DNA from: Halopseudomonas nanhaiensis
GTDB lineage: Bacteria > Pseudomonadota > Gammaproteobacteria > Pseudomonadales > Pseudomonadaceae
Assembly: GCF_020025155.1 (NCBI RefSeq)
Contig: NZ_CP073751.1
Location: 1,984,001 to 2,048,000 of the forward strand
Direction: 5' to 3'
Length of the DNA stretch: 64,000 bases
The notes under the pieces are model-generated. The model had not been told where the DNA came from and searched no databases. It worked only from the letters and a program-made list of their open reading frames with translations. Every line of letters begins with the position of its first letter. The stretch's first letter is position 1. The position numbers were made by a program, and so were the translations under genes. Shown in pieces: positions 53,784 through 64,000 of this stretch.

Positions 53784-55727
53784 ATGCACCGCTACACCTC
53801 TTTGTTTCTGAAGCTGTTCGTCGCACCAATTGCCGGCGTGCTCCTGTGTCAACCGGCGTTGGCCGATCGGCTGCAGGAGCAGCGCCGCGCCTACGATCAA
53901 GCGATGTCCGCCCTGCAGGGCAACCAGTTGTCCCGGTACCAGCAGCTCAAGCCCGGGCTCGATGACTACCCGCTGTATCCGTATCTTCTGCTGGCGGAGC
54001 TCAACCGCAAGGCGCAGCCCTCGCACGAAGAAGTGGAAACGTTTCTACTCGAGCACGGCGACCTGCCTGCAGCGCAGTTGCTGAAAAACAAATGGCTGCG
54101 CAGGCTGGCGCGCGACGGCGAGTGGTCGCTCTTTCACAAGCATTATGACGAGAGCAGCCGCGACGCCGGTCTTGATTGTCAGGTAACCCTGCAGCGTTGG
54201 CGCGAAGGCAACAGTACCGAGGCCATGCAGCGCGCCACCGAGCTGTGGACGGTAGGCCGTTCCCAGCCGAAGGATTGCGATCCGCTGTTCGAACGCTGGC
54301 GGCAGGCCGGGGGCCTTACGGAGACCGTTGCCTGGCAACGCATTCGGCTTGCCCTGCTCTACCGTCAGGATGCGCTGGCACGGTATCTGACCCGCTACGT
54401 TCCGAGCCAGAAGGCGTTGGCCGAGCGCTTCGTCGAGACCGCTACCCGTCCGATTTTGCTGAAGAACCATGAACGTTATCGCCCAGGCGCCAACCAGCCA
54501 GCGGAGAAAATGACAGACATCGTCACCGTCGCGCTGCGGCGGCTGGGTCGTGACGATCCCGGCGCAGCCTTCGAGTTGTGGCCACTGTATCGCGACCTTC
54601 CGTTTGCCGAAGGCGATCGCCTTGCCATCACCCGCGATATCGGCGTGCGCATGGCCAAGCGGCACGATCCGGCGGCACTCGCTTTCATGGCGGCCAACGA
54701 CCCGACGATGCAGGACGACCAGGTCAGCGAATGGCGCGTTCGACTGGCATTGCGCACCGGACAGTTCGAGCTTGCCCGCGATCTGTCAGCGACGCTACCG
54801 GATACCCTCAACCAGCAGAGTCGCTGGCGTTACTGGAAACTGCGCAGCGCCCAGCTGACATCCAGTCGTCCGGACCATCTGCAAGAGGATTACAGCAAGC
54901 TGGCCAGCGAGCGGGACTTCTACGGATTCCTCGCAGCAGAGCAGAGCGGCCGCCCCTACGCGCTGAATCACCAACCTGCAAAGATCGACCCGAAGGTTCG
55001 CGACAAGGTTAGTAACGCTGGCAACATCCGCCGAGCACGGGAGTTCTATGCGCGGGGTCAAGTGGTCGACGCTCGTCGTGAGTGGTACCACGCGAGCCGT
55101 TTCTTCGATCGCGACGAACTGATCGCCCAGGCTAGCCTGGCGCGCGAGATGGAATGGTACTTCCCGGCCATACGCAGCGTAAGCCAGGCACAGCACTGGG
55201 ACGATCTGGACATTCGCTTCCCGCTGGCATATCAGCAGCCAATCACCCAGCAAGCCGCGGCGCGTCAGCTCAAGTCGCCATGGGTCTATGCAATCACTCG
55301 GCAGGAAAGCGCTTTCATGGCCGACGCGCGATCGCATGCTGGAGCGATGGGACTGATGCAGCTGATGCCCGGCACTGCACGGGAAACTGCAAAGCGTTAC
55401 GGGATTCCTCTGGCCAAGCCCAACGATGTGCTGCAGCCCGAGCGCAACATCGCGCTGGGCGCTGCCTATCTCTCGCAACTCAACAACCAGTTCCAGGGCA
55501 ACCGCGTGCTCGCGTCGGCGGCCTATAACGCAGGCCCCGGACGCGTCCGTCAGTGGACACGCGACGTGAATGATCTGCCTTCGGATGTATGGGTCGAAGC
55601 CATCCCGTTCGACGAAACGCGGCAATACGTGCAAAGCGTGCTCAGCTACGCGGTGATCTACGGGGAAAAGCTTGGGATCAAGCAGCCTGTGATGGAAAGC
55701 CACGAGCGTTATCTGCGCGCGCGATGA
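53784..55727 (+). CDS. slt: Soluble lytic murein transglycosylase
   Basis: Periplasmic enzyme that cleaves the MurNAc-GlcNAc bond to give anhydro-muropeptides, which NagZ later processes. The 647-residue protein has a signal peptide (about 1-27), a long alpha-superhelical U-domain and a C-terminal SLT lysozyme-like domain with catalytic Glu508 in TRQESAF, then HAGAMGLMQLMPGTA and ASAAYNAGPGRV. The start at 53784 carries the signal peptide and an AGGA site; the open frame extends far upstream without similarity. Confidence 0.95.
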   Translation: MHRYTSLFLKLFVAPIAGVLLCQPALADRLQEQRRAYDQAMSALQGNQLSRYQQLKPGLDDYPLYPYLLLAELNRKAQPSHEEVETFLLEHGDLPAAQLLKNKWLRRLARDGEWSLFHKHYDESSRDAGLDCQVTLQRWREGNSTEAMQRATELWTVGRSQPKDCDPLFERWRQAGGLTETVAWQRIRLALLYRQDALARYLTRYVPSQKALAERFVETATRPILLKNHERYRPGANQPAEKMTDIVTVALRRLGRDDPGAAFELWPLYRDLPFAEGDRLAITRDIGVRMAKRHDPAALAFMAANDPTMQDDQVSEWRVRLALRTGQFELARDLSATLPDTLNQQSRWRYWKLRSAQLTSSRPDHLQEDYSKLASERDFYGFLAAEQSGRPYALNHQPAKIDPKVRDKVSNAGNIRRAREFYARGQVVDARREWYHASRFFDRDELIAQASLAREMEWYFPAIRSVSQAQHWDDLDIRFPLAYQQPITQQAAARQLKSPWVYAITRQESAFMADARSHAGAMGLMQLMPGTARETAKRYGIPLAKPNDVLQPERNIALGAAYLSQLNNQFQGNRVLASAAYNAGPGRVRQWTRDVNDLPSDVWVEAIPFDETRQYVQSVLSYAVIYGEKLGIKQPVMESHERYLRAR

Positions 55728-55767
55728 TCCGCGCGCGACCCGTACTCACATCAACAGGGCGCCTGGT

Positions 55768-56703
55768 TCAATTATCCAGGCGCTTGAGGCGCTCACGAAC
55801 GACTTCGACCAACTGATCCGGCTGGAACTTGGACAGGAAGCCATCACACCCGACCTTCTCGACCATTGCGTTGTTGAAGTTGCCTGACAGGGATGTGTGC
55901 AGCACTACGTACAGGTCCTGCAGCCGCGGGTCCTTACGGATCTCGGCTGTCAGCCGGTAACCGTCCATCTCCGGCATTTCAGCATCGGTTATGACCATAA
56001 GCAGACGGTCGGAAAGACGCCCTTCCTCGTCAGCCCAGGCCTTGAGCTGTTTCAGAGCCCGCAGACCGTCGGTCGCAACATGCATGGTCAGATTCAGTTG
56101 CGAGAGGGTTTCGCGAAGCTGATTGATCCCGGTAGGCGAGTCGTCGACCAGCAGCACTTCCCTGCCCCGTGCCTTGTCCAGCAGCCCTTCATCGAGCAGC
56201 TCCGGACTGACCCTCGCATTGAACGGTACGATCTCCGCCAGGACCTTCTCCACGTCGATGATCTCTACCAGGCGCTGATCTTCCAGACGGGTGATGGCTG
56301 TCAGGTAGTGGGATCTGCCAGCCCCTCGGGGCGGCGGCTGAACGGTATCCCAGTTCAGGTTCATGATCCGCTCCACTCCACCGACCAAAAACGCCTGAAC
56401 CGAGCGGTTGTACTCGGTGACGATGACGGTGCTCTGGGCGGAGACGGGTAAGGGGCGCAGACCTATGGCGGCCGACAGATCGATGACCGGAATGGTTTGC
56501 CCGCGCAGATGCGTCACCCCTACCACATGCGGATGGCGTTGCGGCATCTGCGTCAAGGGTGGCATTTGCAGCACTTCACGGATCTTGAATACGTTGAGCG
56601 CGAACAGCTGCGAATGAGCAGACAGCTTGAACAGCAGTATTTCAAGTCGGTTTTCGCCAACCAGCCGCGTGCGCTGATTGACGGTATCCAGAACTCCAGC
56701 CAT
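55768..56703 (-). CDS. Chemotaxis coupling protein CheV
   Basis: CheV joins a CheW-like receptor-coupling domain (about residues 20-160) with a C-terminal receiver domain. The receiver has the acidic pair LLVDDSP (187-188), phosphoacceptor Asp240 in VITDAEMPEMDGY, and the later conserved Ser/Lys (LHTSLSG, SKFQPD). It connects chemoreceptors to CheA and can be adjusted by phosphorylation. No other chemotaxis gene lies in the window, so it is an orphan here. The gene stop lies inside a GCGCCTGG/CCAGGCGC hairpin at 55759-55784. Confidence 0.92.
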   Translation of the reverse strand: MAGVLDTVNQRTRLVGENRLEILLFKLSAHSQLFALNVFKIREVLQMPPLTQMPQRHPHVVGVTHLRGQTIPVIDLSAAIGLRPLPVSAQSTVIVTEYNRSVQAFLVGGVERIMNLNWDTVQPPPRGAGRSHYLTAITRLEDQRLVEIIDVEKVLAEIVPFNARVSPELLDEGLLDKARGREVLLVDDSPTGINQLRETLSQLNLTMHVATDGLRALKQLKAWADEEGRLSDRLLMVITDAEMPEMDGYRLTAEIRKDPRLQDLYVVLHTSLSGNFNNAMVEKVGCDGFLSKFQPDQLVEVVRERLKRLDN

Positions 56704-56801
56704 GGCAACGCCCTCGCTAGCTAATCATTAGTGGCATAACGCTATCACATGCGCGTAGCGTCCGGGCGTCGGCCTGACAGCCGGGCGTGCGAGGGGGACT
56801 G

Positions 56802-57386
56802 TCAGTAGTAGGCGTTTTCCGTAACCGTGTGATCGGTTACGTCACGTACCGCAGTCAGTTCAGGAATTCGCGCGACCAGTGTTTTCTCGATGCCTTCCTT
56901 GAGCGTTACATCAACCATGCCGCACCCCTGGCAACCGCCGCCGAACTGAAGGATGGCAACACCACCTTCGACGACGTCGACCAGCTTCACTTCCCCGCCG
57001 TGACTGGCGAGGCCGGGATTGATTTCAGTTTGCAGCAGATAATTGATGCGCTCGTTCAGAGGGCTATCGTCATTAACCATCGGAACTTTAGCGTTGGGTG
57101 CCTTGATGGTCAGCTGGCCGCCCATCCGGTCGGTCGCATAATCGACGACCGCATCGTCAAGAAAGGGCTCACTAACCGAATCTATCCAGACGTTGAACGA
57201 ATCAAGCGGCATCAACCGGTCTTCGGGCTTCTCTTCCCCGGGCTTGCAGTATGCGATGCAGGTTTCAGCGTAGGGCGTGCCGGGCTGAGTGATGAATACG
57301 CGAATACCGACGCCGGACGAGTCCTGCTTTGACAGCAGATCGGCCAGGTATTTTTCCGCGCCTTCGGTGAAGTGAATGCCTGCCAT
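56802..57386 (-). CDS. nfuA: Fe-S biogenesis protein NfuA
   Basis: NfuA carries and delivers 4Fe-4S clusters, especially under oxidative or iron stress. The 194-residue protein has an N-terminal degenerate A-type domain and a C-terminal Nfu domain with the cluster cysteines Cys152 and Cys155 ([11 protein letters not shown]). The N-terminal domain keeps two cysteines near 43 and 47 in this pseudomonad form ([13 protein letters not shown]). An IscR type-1 box lies about 60 nt upstream, so expression should respond to cluster supply. Confidence 0.95.
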   Translation of the reverse strand: MAGIHFTEGAEKYLADLLSKQDSSGVGIRVFITQPGTPYAETCIAYCKPGEEKPEDRLMPLDSFNVWIDSVSEPFLDDAVVDYATDRMGGQLTIKAPNAKVPMVNDDSPLNERINYLLQTEINPGLASHGGEVKLVDVVEGGVAILQFGGGCQGCGMVDVTLKEGIEKTLVARIPELTAVRDVTDHTVTENAYY

Positions 57387-57418
57387 GTAACGCCTCTCGA
57401 GCAGTGACTATGGCGGCT

Positions 57419-57447
57419 AGTGTAAGGGATTGGCGGGCGCGAATAAA
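57419..57447 (-). promoter_or_regulatory. Candidate nfuA promoter
   Basis: TTTATT (57442-57447), a 17-nt spacer and TACACT (57419-57424) on the minus strand, 33 nt before the ATG. The -35 is weak, but the IscR box overlaps its upstream edge, which supports the placement. Confidence 0.45.
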
Positions 57448-57470
57448 GCCTTACTGATTTAGTAGGGTAT
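57446..57470. promoter_or_regulatory. IscR type-1 binding site at nfuA
   Basis: A 25-nt site that matches the consensus for Fe-S IscR at 21 positions. The core ACTRWWWYAGT is perfect (ACTAAATCAGT on the minus strand) and one outer arm is ATACCC. It overlaps the candidate -35 of nfuA. Confidence 0.75.
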
Positions 57471-57529
57471 TACTCACCACCCGCCGCGATCGAGACATCC
57501 TTCGTGCAGCGACCGCGATCAGCTGCGCA

Positions 57530-58069
57530 TCACGCAGCCAGTTTCTCGATCAGCGCCCGGTTGAACGCATCGAGATCATCCGGCTTGCGGCTGCTGATCA
57601 GATTGCCGTCCACCACGACTTCCTGGTCCACCCAGTCTGCACCCGCATTACGCAGGTCGTCGGCGAGCGACGGCCAACTGGTCATCTTCTTGCCTTTCAC
57701 CAGATCCGCCGACGCGAGGATCCAGCCGCCGTGGCAAATGACTGCAATCGGCTTGTTGGCCTTGGCAACGTTCTTGAGCAACGACTTGGCCACATCGTTC
57801 AGGCGGATGTTGTCGCCGTTGACCACCCCGCCGGGCAAAACCACGGCATCGTAATCGTCGGCATGCGCCGCATCGAAGGTCCGGTCGACCTTGAAGCTGT
57901 CGGCCGGGTCGGTATGGTTCCAGCCGCGAACCTCACCCGACTCTGCGGACACGATGTCGGCGATGGCACCGGCTTCGCGAAGCGCCTCGCGCGGCGAGGT
58001 CAATTCGATCTGCTCGAATCCGTCGGTTACCAACAGCGCAATGCGTTTGCCTTTGAGAGAACTGCCCAT
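57530..58069 (-). CDS. PfpI/DJ-1 family protein
   Basis: A 179-residue type I glutamine-amidotransferase-like protein (YhbO/PfpI group). The N-terminus reads KGKRIALLVTDGFEQIEL, with the conserved Glu at 19 or 22. The nucleophile elbow VICHGGW gives Cys112 and His113, preceded by DAVVLPGG. Members act in stress protection as glyoxalase- or deglycase-like enzymes; proteolysis is doubtful. The ATG at 58069 has AGGAGG upstream. It is divergent from metH. Confidence 0.88.
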   Translation of the reverse strand: MGSSLKGKRIALLVTDGFEQIELTSPREALREAGAIADIVSAESGEVRGWNHTDPADSFKVDRTFDAAHADDYDAVVLPGGVVNGDNIRLNDVAKSLLKNVAKANKPIAVICHGGWILASADLVKGKKMTSWPSLADDLRNAGADWVDQEVVVDGNLISSRKPDDLDAFNRALIEKLAA

Positions 58070-58238
58070 TTCGACCTCCTGCTGAATTGATGTCTGCTCA
58101 AGGTACGACCAGAGGTCAAATGAAAGTTCCTCATGACCAGCAGGTGTCCGGACGGCGCGGAAGAAACCCCAGTCATTCAGCATTCGCCGCACTTCTGCTA
58201 AGATAGACGGCTTTTCGATGTGCATCGCCGGAGCTCCC

Positions 58239-61933
<3,695 letters not shown>

Positions 61934-61937
<4 letters not shown>

Positions 61938-63268
61938 TGCTGCTGCCCGCCCGCGATCGGCTCAGGAGCATTGCGCTACTGGGCTTGCCGATCATGGGCG
62001 GCATGCTCAGTCAGAGCCTGCTGAACCTGGTCGACGCAGCCATGGTCGGCAGCCTGGGAAGCGCTGCCCTGGCAGGTGTCGGGCTCGGCAGCTATGCCAA
62101 TTTCATGGCAATCGCTTTGGTGATGGGTCTGGGCGCAGGCGTTCAGGCGATGGTCGCACGTCGCCAGGGTGAGGGCGCCGCAGGGCAGATCGCCACGCCC
62201 CTCAATGACGGTTTACTTATTGGTGCGCTGTTGGCGCTGCCGCTCACACTGATCTGCTGGTTCAACGCCGACCGGATAATCGGTTTCCTGGCCGAAGATG
62301 CGGACGTCGCAGAGATCGGCGCCGATTATTTCCGTTGGCGGACACTGGCCATCATTGCTGTCGGGGCCAACTTCGCCTTCCGCGGCTACTGGAATGGTAT
62401 TCGCAAGGCCGGCACTTACCTGGCGATCCTGCTGGGGATGCATGTGGTCAACATCGCGGTAAGCTATGGTTTGATCTTCGGTCGCTTCGGTCTCCCCGAG
62501 ATGGGCGCTGCCGGTTCCGGACTGGGCACTTGCATCGCCATGTTCGTCGGCTGTGCTACCTACTTCCTGGTTACCTGGGGCCCGGCCAGCGACCACGGAT
62601 TCATGCGTCAGCCGCCACGAGCGTTGCGCGTACGCAACCTGCTACGTCTGGCGATTCCCAACTCTCTGCAACAATTTCTCTTCGCTACCGGTATCACGAC
62701 CTTGTTCTGGATCATCGGCCAGATTGGCACTCAGGAGCTGGCAATTGCCCACGTGCTCATCAATCTGGCGCTTTTCCTGATCCTGCCCGGCGTAGGGATG
62801 GGGATGGCAGCCGCCACCCTGGTCAGCCATAGCCTGGGTGAGCGCGAGCCGAACGAGGCCTATCGCTGGGGATGGGATGTTGTCCGCGTGGCGGCCTGCA
62901 CGCTGTTCGTGCTCGGCCTGCCCTTCTGGATGGCTCCCCAGCTGGTCCTGGGCCTGTTCACTCAGGACCCCGAACTGCTGGCGCTGGGGGAATGGCCGCT
63001 GCGCATTACCGGACTGGGCATGACCCTCGACGCGACGGCGCTGGTGCTGACGCAGGCCCTCCTCGGCGCAGGCGCGAGCCGCACGGTAATGGGCGTAAAC
63101 CTGGGCAGCCAGTGGTTGCTGTTTCTGCCCTGTGCCTATGTCGCCGGCCCGGTGCTGGGTGGCGGCCTGTTGAGCATATGGTTGATGCAGAGCGGATATC
63201 GCGCGATCAACTCGTTGATCTTCGCAATCATGTGGCGACGCAGGGATTGGGCGCACATCCGTATTTGA
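61934..63268 (+). CDS. MATE family multidrug/metabolite efflux transporter
   Basis: Inner-membrane antiporter with about twelve hydrophobic segments in 444 residues. The family pattern is seen at [38 protein letters not shown], in the middle [18 protein letters not shown], and in the second-half repeat around [46 protein letters not shown]. The NorM/DinF subfamily is possible; substrate unknown. The start overlaps the metH stop by 4 nt, so it is translationally coupled. Confidence 0.92.
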
Positions 63269-63307
63269 ATAGCGCTATGCTGGACTCAAACCCGACCGGA
63301 GACTGTT

Positions 63308-63541
63308 ATGACGGATCAGCAACAGCGACAGGAACCACAGCAAAACGGCATGCGATTTCGCGACACCGTCATCAGCGTACTGTTCGCAGCCCTGGGTGTC
63401 CAGAGCAGCAAGGCGCGCGAACGCGACTTCACCCACGGCAAGGCGAGTCACTTCATATTTCTGGGGATCGCCTTCACCGCCCTGTTCGTTCTGGTCATTC
63501 TGGGCGTGGTCAAGCTGATACTGCACCTGGCCGGCGTCTGA
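63308..63541 (+). CDS. DUF2970 family small membrane protein
   Basis: A 77-residue protein. The central FRDTVISVLFAALGVQSSKARERDFTHGKASHFIFLGI pattern is the DUF2970 signature, followed by one membrane helix (HFIFLGIAFTALFVLVILGVVKLILHL). The function is unknown. It lies 39 nt after the MATE gene on the same strand. An inverted repeat GGCCGG/CCGGCC spans its stop (63529-63547). Confidence 0.85.
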   Translation: MTDQQQRQEPQQNGMRFRDTVISVLFAALGVQSSKARERDFTHGKASHFIFLGIAFTALFVLVILGVVKLILHLAGV

Positions 63542-63568
63542 CCGGCCATTGCGACACGCTCCGCTCGG

Positions 63569-63688
63569 TTACTGCTGGCTGATCCAGAAGACGGCAGCAA
63601 CGACCACGATAAGGATCAAGGCAACTGCGGCAAAGGCATCGAGGTGACTGTCGGCGTGATGCTGGTGGTGTGTTTCCTGCTCGTTCAT
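63569..63688 (-). CDS. Tiny membrane protein with His-rich N-terminus
   Basis: A 39-residue open frame. The start MNEQETHHQHHADSH holds five His in the first 15 residues. One membrane helix follows (LDAFAAVALILIVVVAAVFWI), ending SQQ. AGAGGATC precedes the ATG at a good distance. The gene lies between the DUF2970 gene and the sulfite reductase gene, on the opposite strand. I do not recognise the family; reality as a gene is likely but unproven. Confidence 0.6.
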   Translation of the reverse strand: MNEQETHHQHHADSHLDAFAAVALILIVVVAAVFWISQQ

Positions 63689-63922
63689 AGGTGATCCTCT
63701 TATTGTTGTTGCACCTTGTGGGCGTGTTACCTACCCTAGCTAGTAAAGCCCAATCCCCCTGCCAGCACAAGCGCCTGGAAAGCTACGTTTTCTGTCTAAA
63801 CATATAGATAAACATTCCTTTTGTGCATATCCAAAAACTGGTATCGTCTGCGCGCTTCCGAAGCCCTGCAGGGCCGAGCCATTGTTAGACAAGGGGCGGC
63901 GCCCCAAGAACAGGTTGTCAGC

Positions 63923-64000
63923 ATGTATATCTACGACGAGTATGATCAACGGATCGTGGAGGACCGCGTCAAGCAGTTCCGCGATCAGACACGCCGCTAT
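63923..64000 (+). CDS. cysI: Nitrite/sulfite reductase hemoprotein (partial, N-terminus only)
   Basis: The first 26 codons read MYIYDEYDQRIVEDRVKQF and continue RDQTRRY. This matches the start of the pseudomonad sulfite/nitrite reductase (CysI-type siroheme, 4Fe-4S enzyme of sulfate assimilation). The catalytic part lies beyond the window. Upstream, 63790-63850 is A+T-rich with direct and inverted short repeats, a reasonable place for a CysB-type activator, but I cannot define a box. Confidence 0.82.
   Translation, partial: MYIYDEYDQRIVEDRVKQFRDQTRRY

Noticed and set aside
58070-58238. Riboswitch before metH (cobalamin or SAH type)
   Set aside because: The divergent spacer is short and I could not find the conserved B12-box or SAH core.
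63790-63850. CysB activator site before cysI
   Set aside because: The region is A+T-rich and plausible, but the CysB motif is too loose to call by eye.

Overview
The window is a gene-dense, G+C-rich stretch of ordinary gammaproteobacterial core chromosome. Gene order and protein sequences point to the family Pseudomonadaceae: fabF-acpP-fabG-fabD-plsX-rpmF, rne, comEC-exbBD-lpxK-kdsB-murB, nqrABCDEF, psrA/lexA-sulA, topA, fadBA. A lineage such as Halopseudomonas is possible, but the genus cannot be fixed from the sequence alone. I see no rRNA, tRNA, insertion sequence, prophage, CRISPR array or obvious island. Almost every gene is intact, and many neighbours overlap by 1 to 8 nt, which indicates tight operons.

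Layout. (1) 1-4.4 kb, minus strand: fatty acid synthesis operon yceD-rpmF-plsX-fabD-fabG-acpP-fabF, with fabF cut by the window edge. (2) 4.5-7.7 kb: maf on plus, then sppA, a HAD phosphatase and rluC on minus. (3) 7.7-11.8 kb: rne with a ~600-nt structured leader and a bidirectional terminator. (4) 11.8-18.3 kb, minus: comEC-exbB-exbD-lpxK-trm112-kdsB-murB, an envelope/LPS/peptidoglycan precursor set. (5) 18.4-22.5 kb: a DUF2062 protein, lolD and one lolC/E permease, a PilZ protein, a small BamE-like protein and a GDPD phosphodiesterase. (6) 22.6-31.1 kb, minus: soluble transhydrogenase sthA and the complete Na+-NQR module nqrABCDEF-apbE-nqrM. (7) 31.4-37.7 kb: a CHI-like periplasmic protein, a long-form GAPDH, mfd and csiV. 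(8) 37.7-41.1 kb, minus: four genes coupled by 4-nt overlaps, in transcription order a YkuD-fold enzyme without signal peptide, nagZ, an MscS channel and a methylthioinosine phosphorylase. (9) 41.2-43.2 kb: psrA divergent from lexA-sulA, with a clear PsrA palindrome and two LexA boxes. (10) 43.2-50.4 kb, minus: two small proteins, topA, a DUF1653 protein and fadBA. (11) 50.7-55.7 kb: a small membrane protein, a universal stress protein, the ABC-F ATPase Uup and the lytic transglycosylase Slt. (12) 55.7-64 kb: cheV, nfuA with a good IscR type-1 box, a PfpI-family protein, metH, a MATE transporter, two tiny membrane proteins and the start of the sulfite/nitrite reductase gene.

The genes fall into a few working groups: membrane lipid and envelope building (fab, lpxK/kdsB, lolCD, murB), peptidoglycan turnover (slt, nagZ, the YkuD enzyme, csiV), respiration and redox balance (NQR, SthA), RNA and DNA maintenance (rne, topA, mfd, lexA-sulA), and fatty-acid breakdown with its sensor (psrA, fadBA).

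I found no convincing wholly new system. The observations I rate highest are the nagZ-linked YkuD protein that looks like a cytosolic recycling carboxypeptidase, the four HPD repeats at the RNase E tail, the nearly leaderless yceD transcript, the IscR and PsrA operators, and loss of the ptpA and second Lol permease genes that I expect at these loci from P. aeruginosa (recalled gene order).
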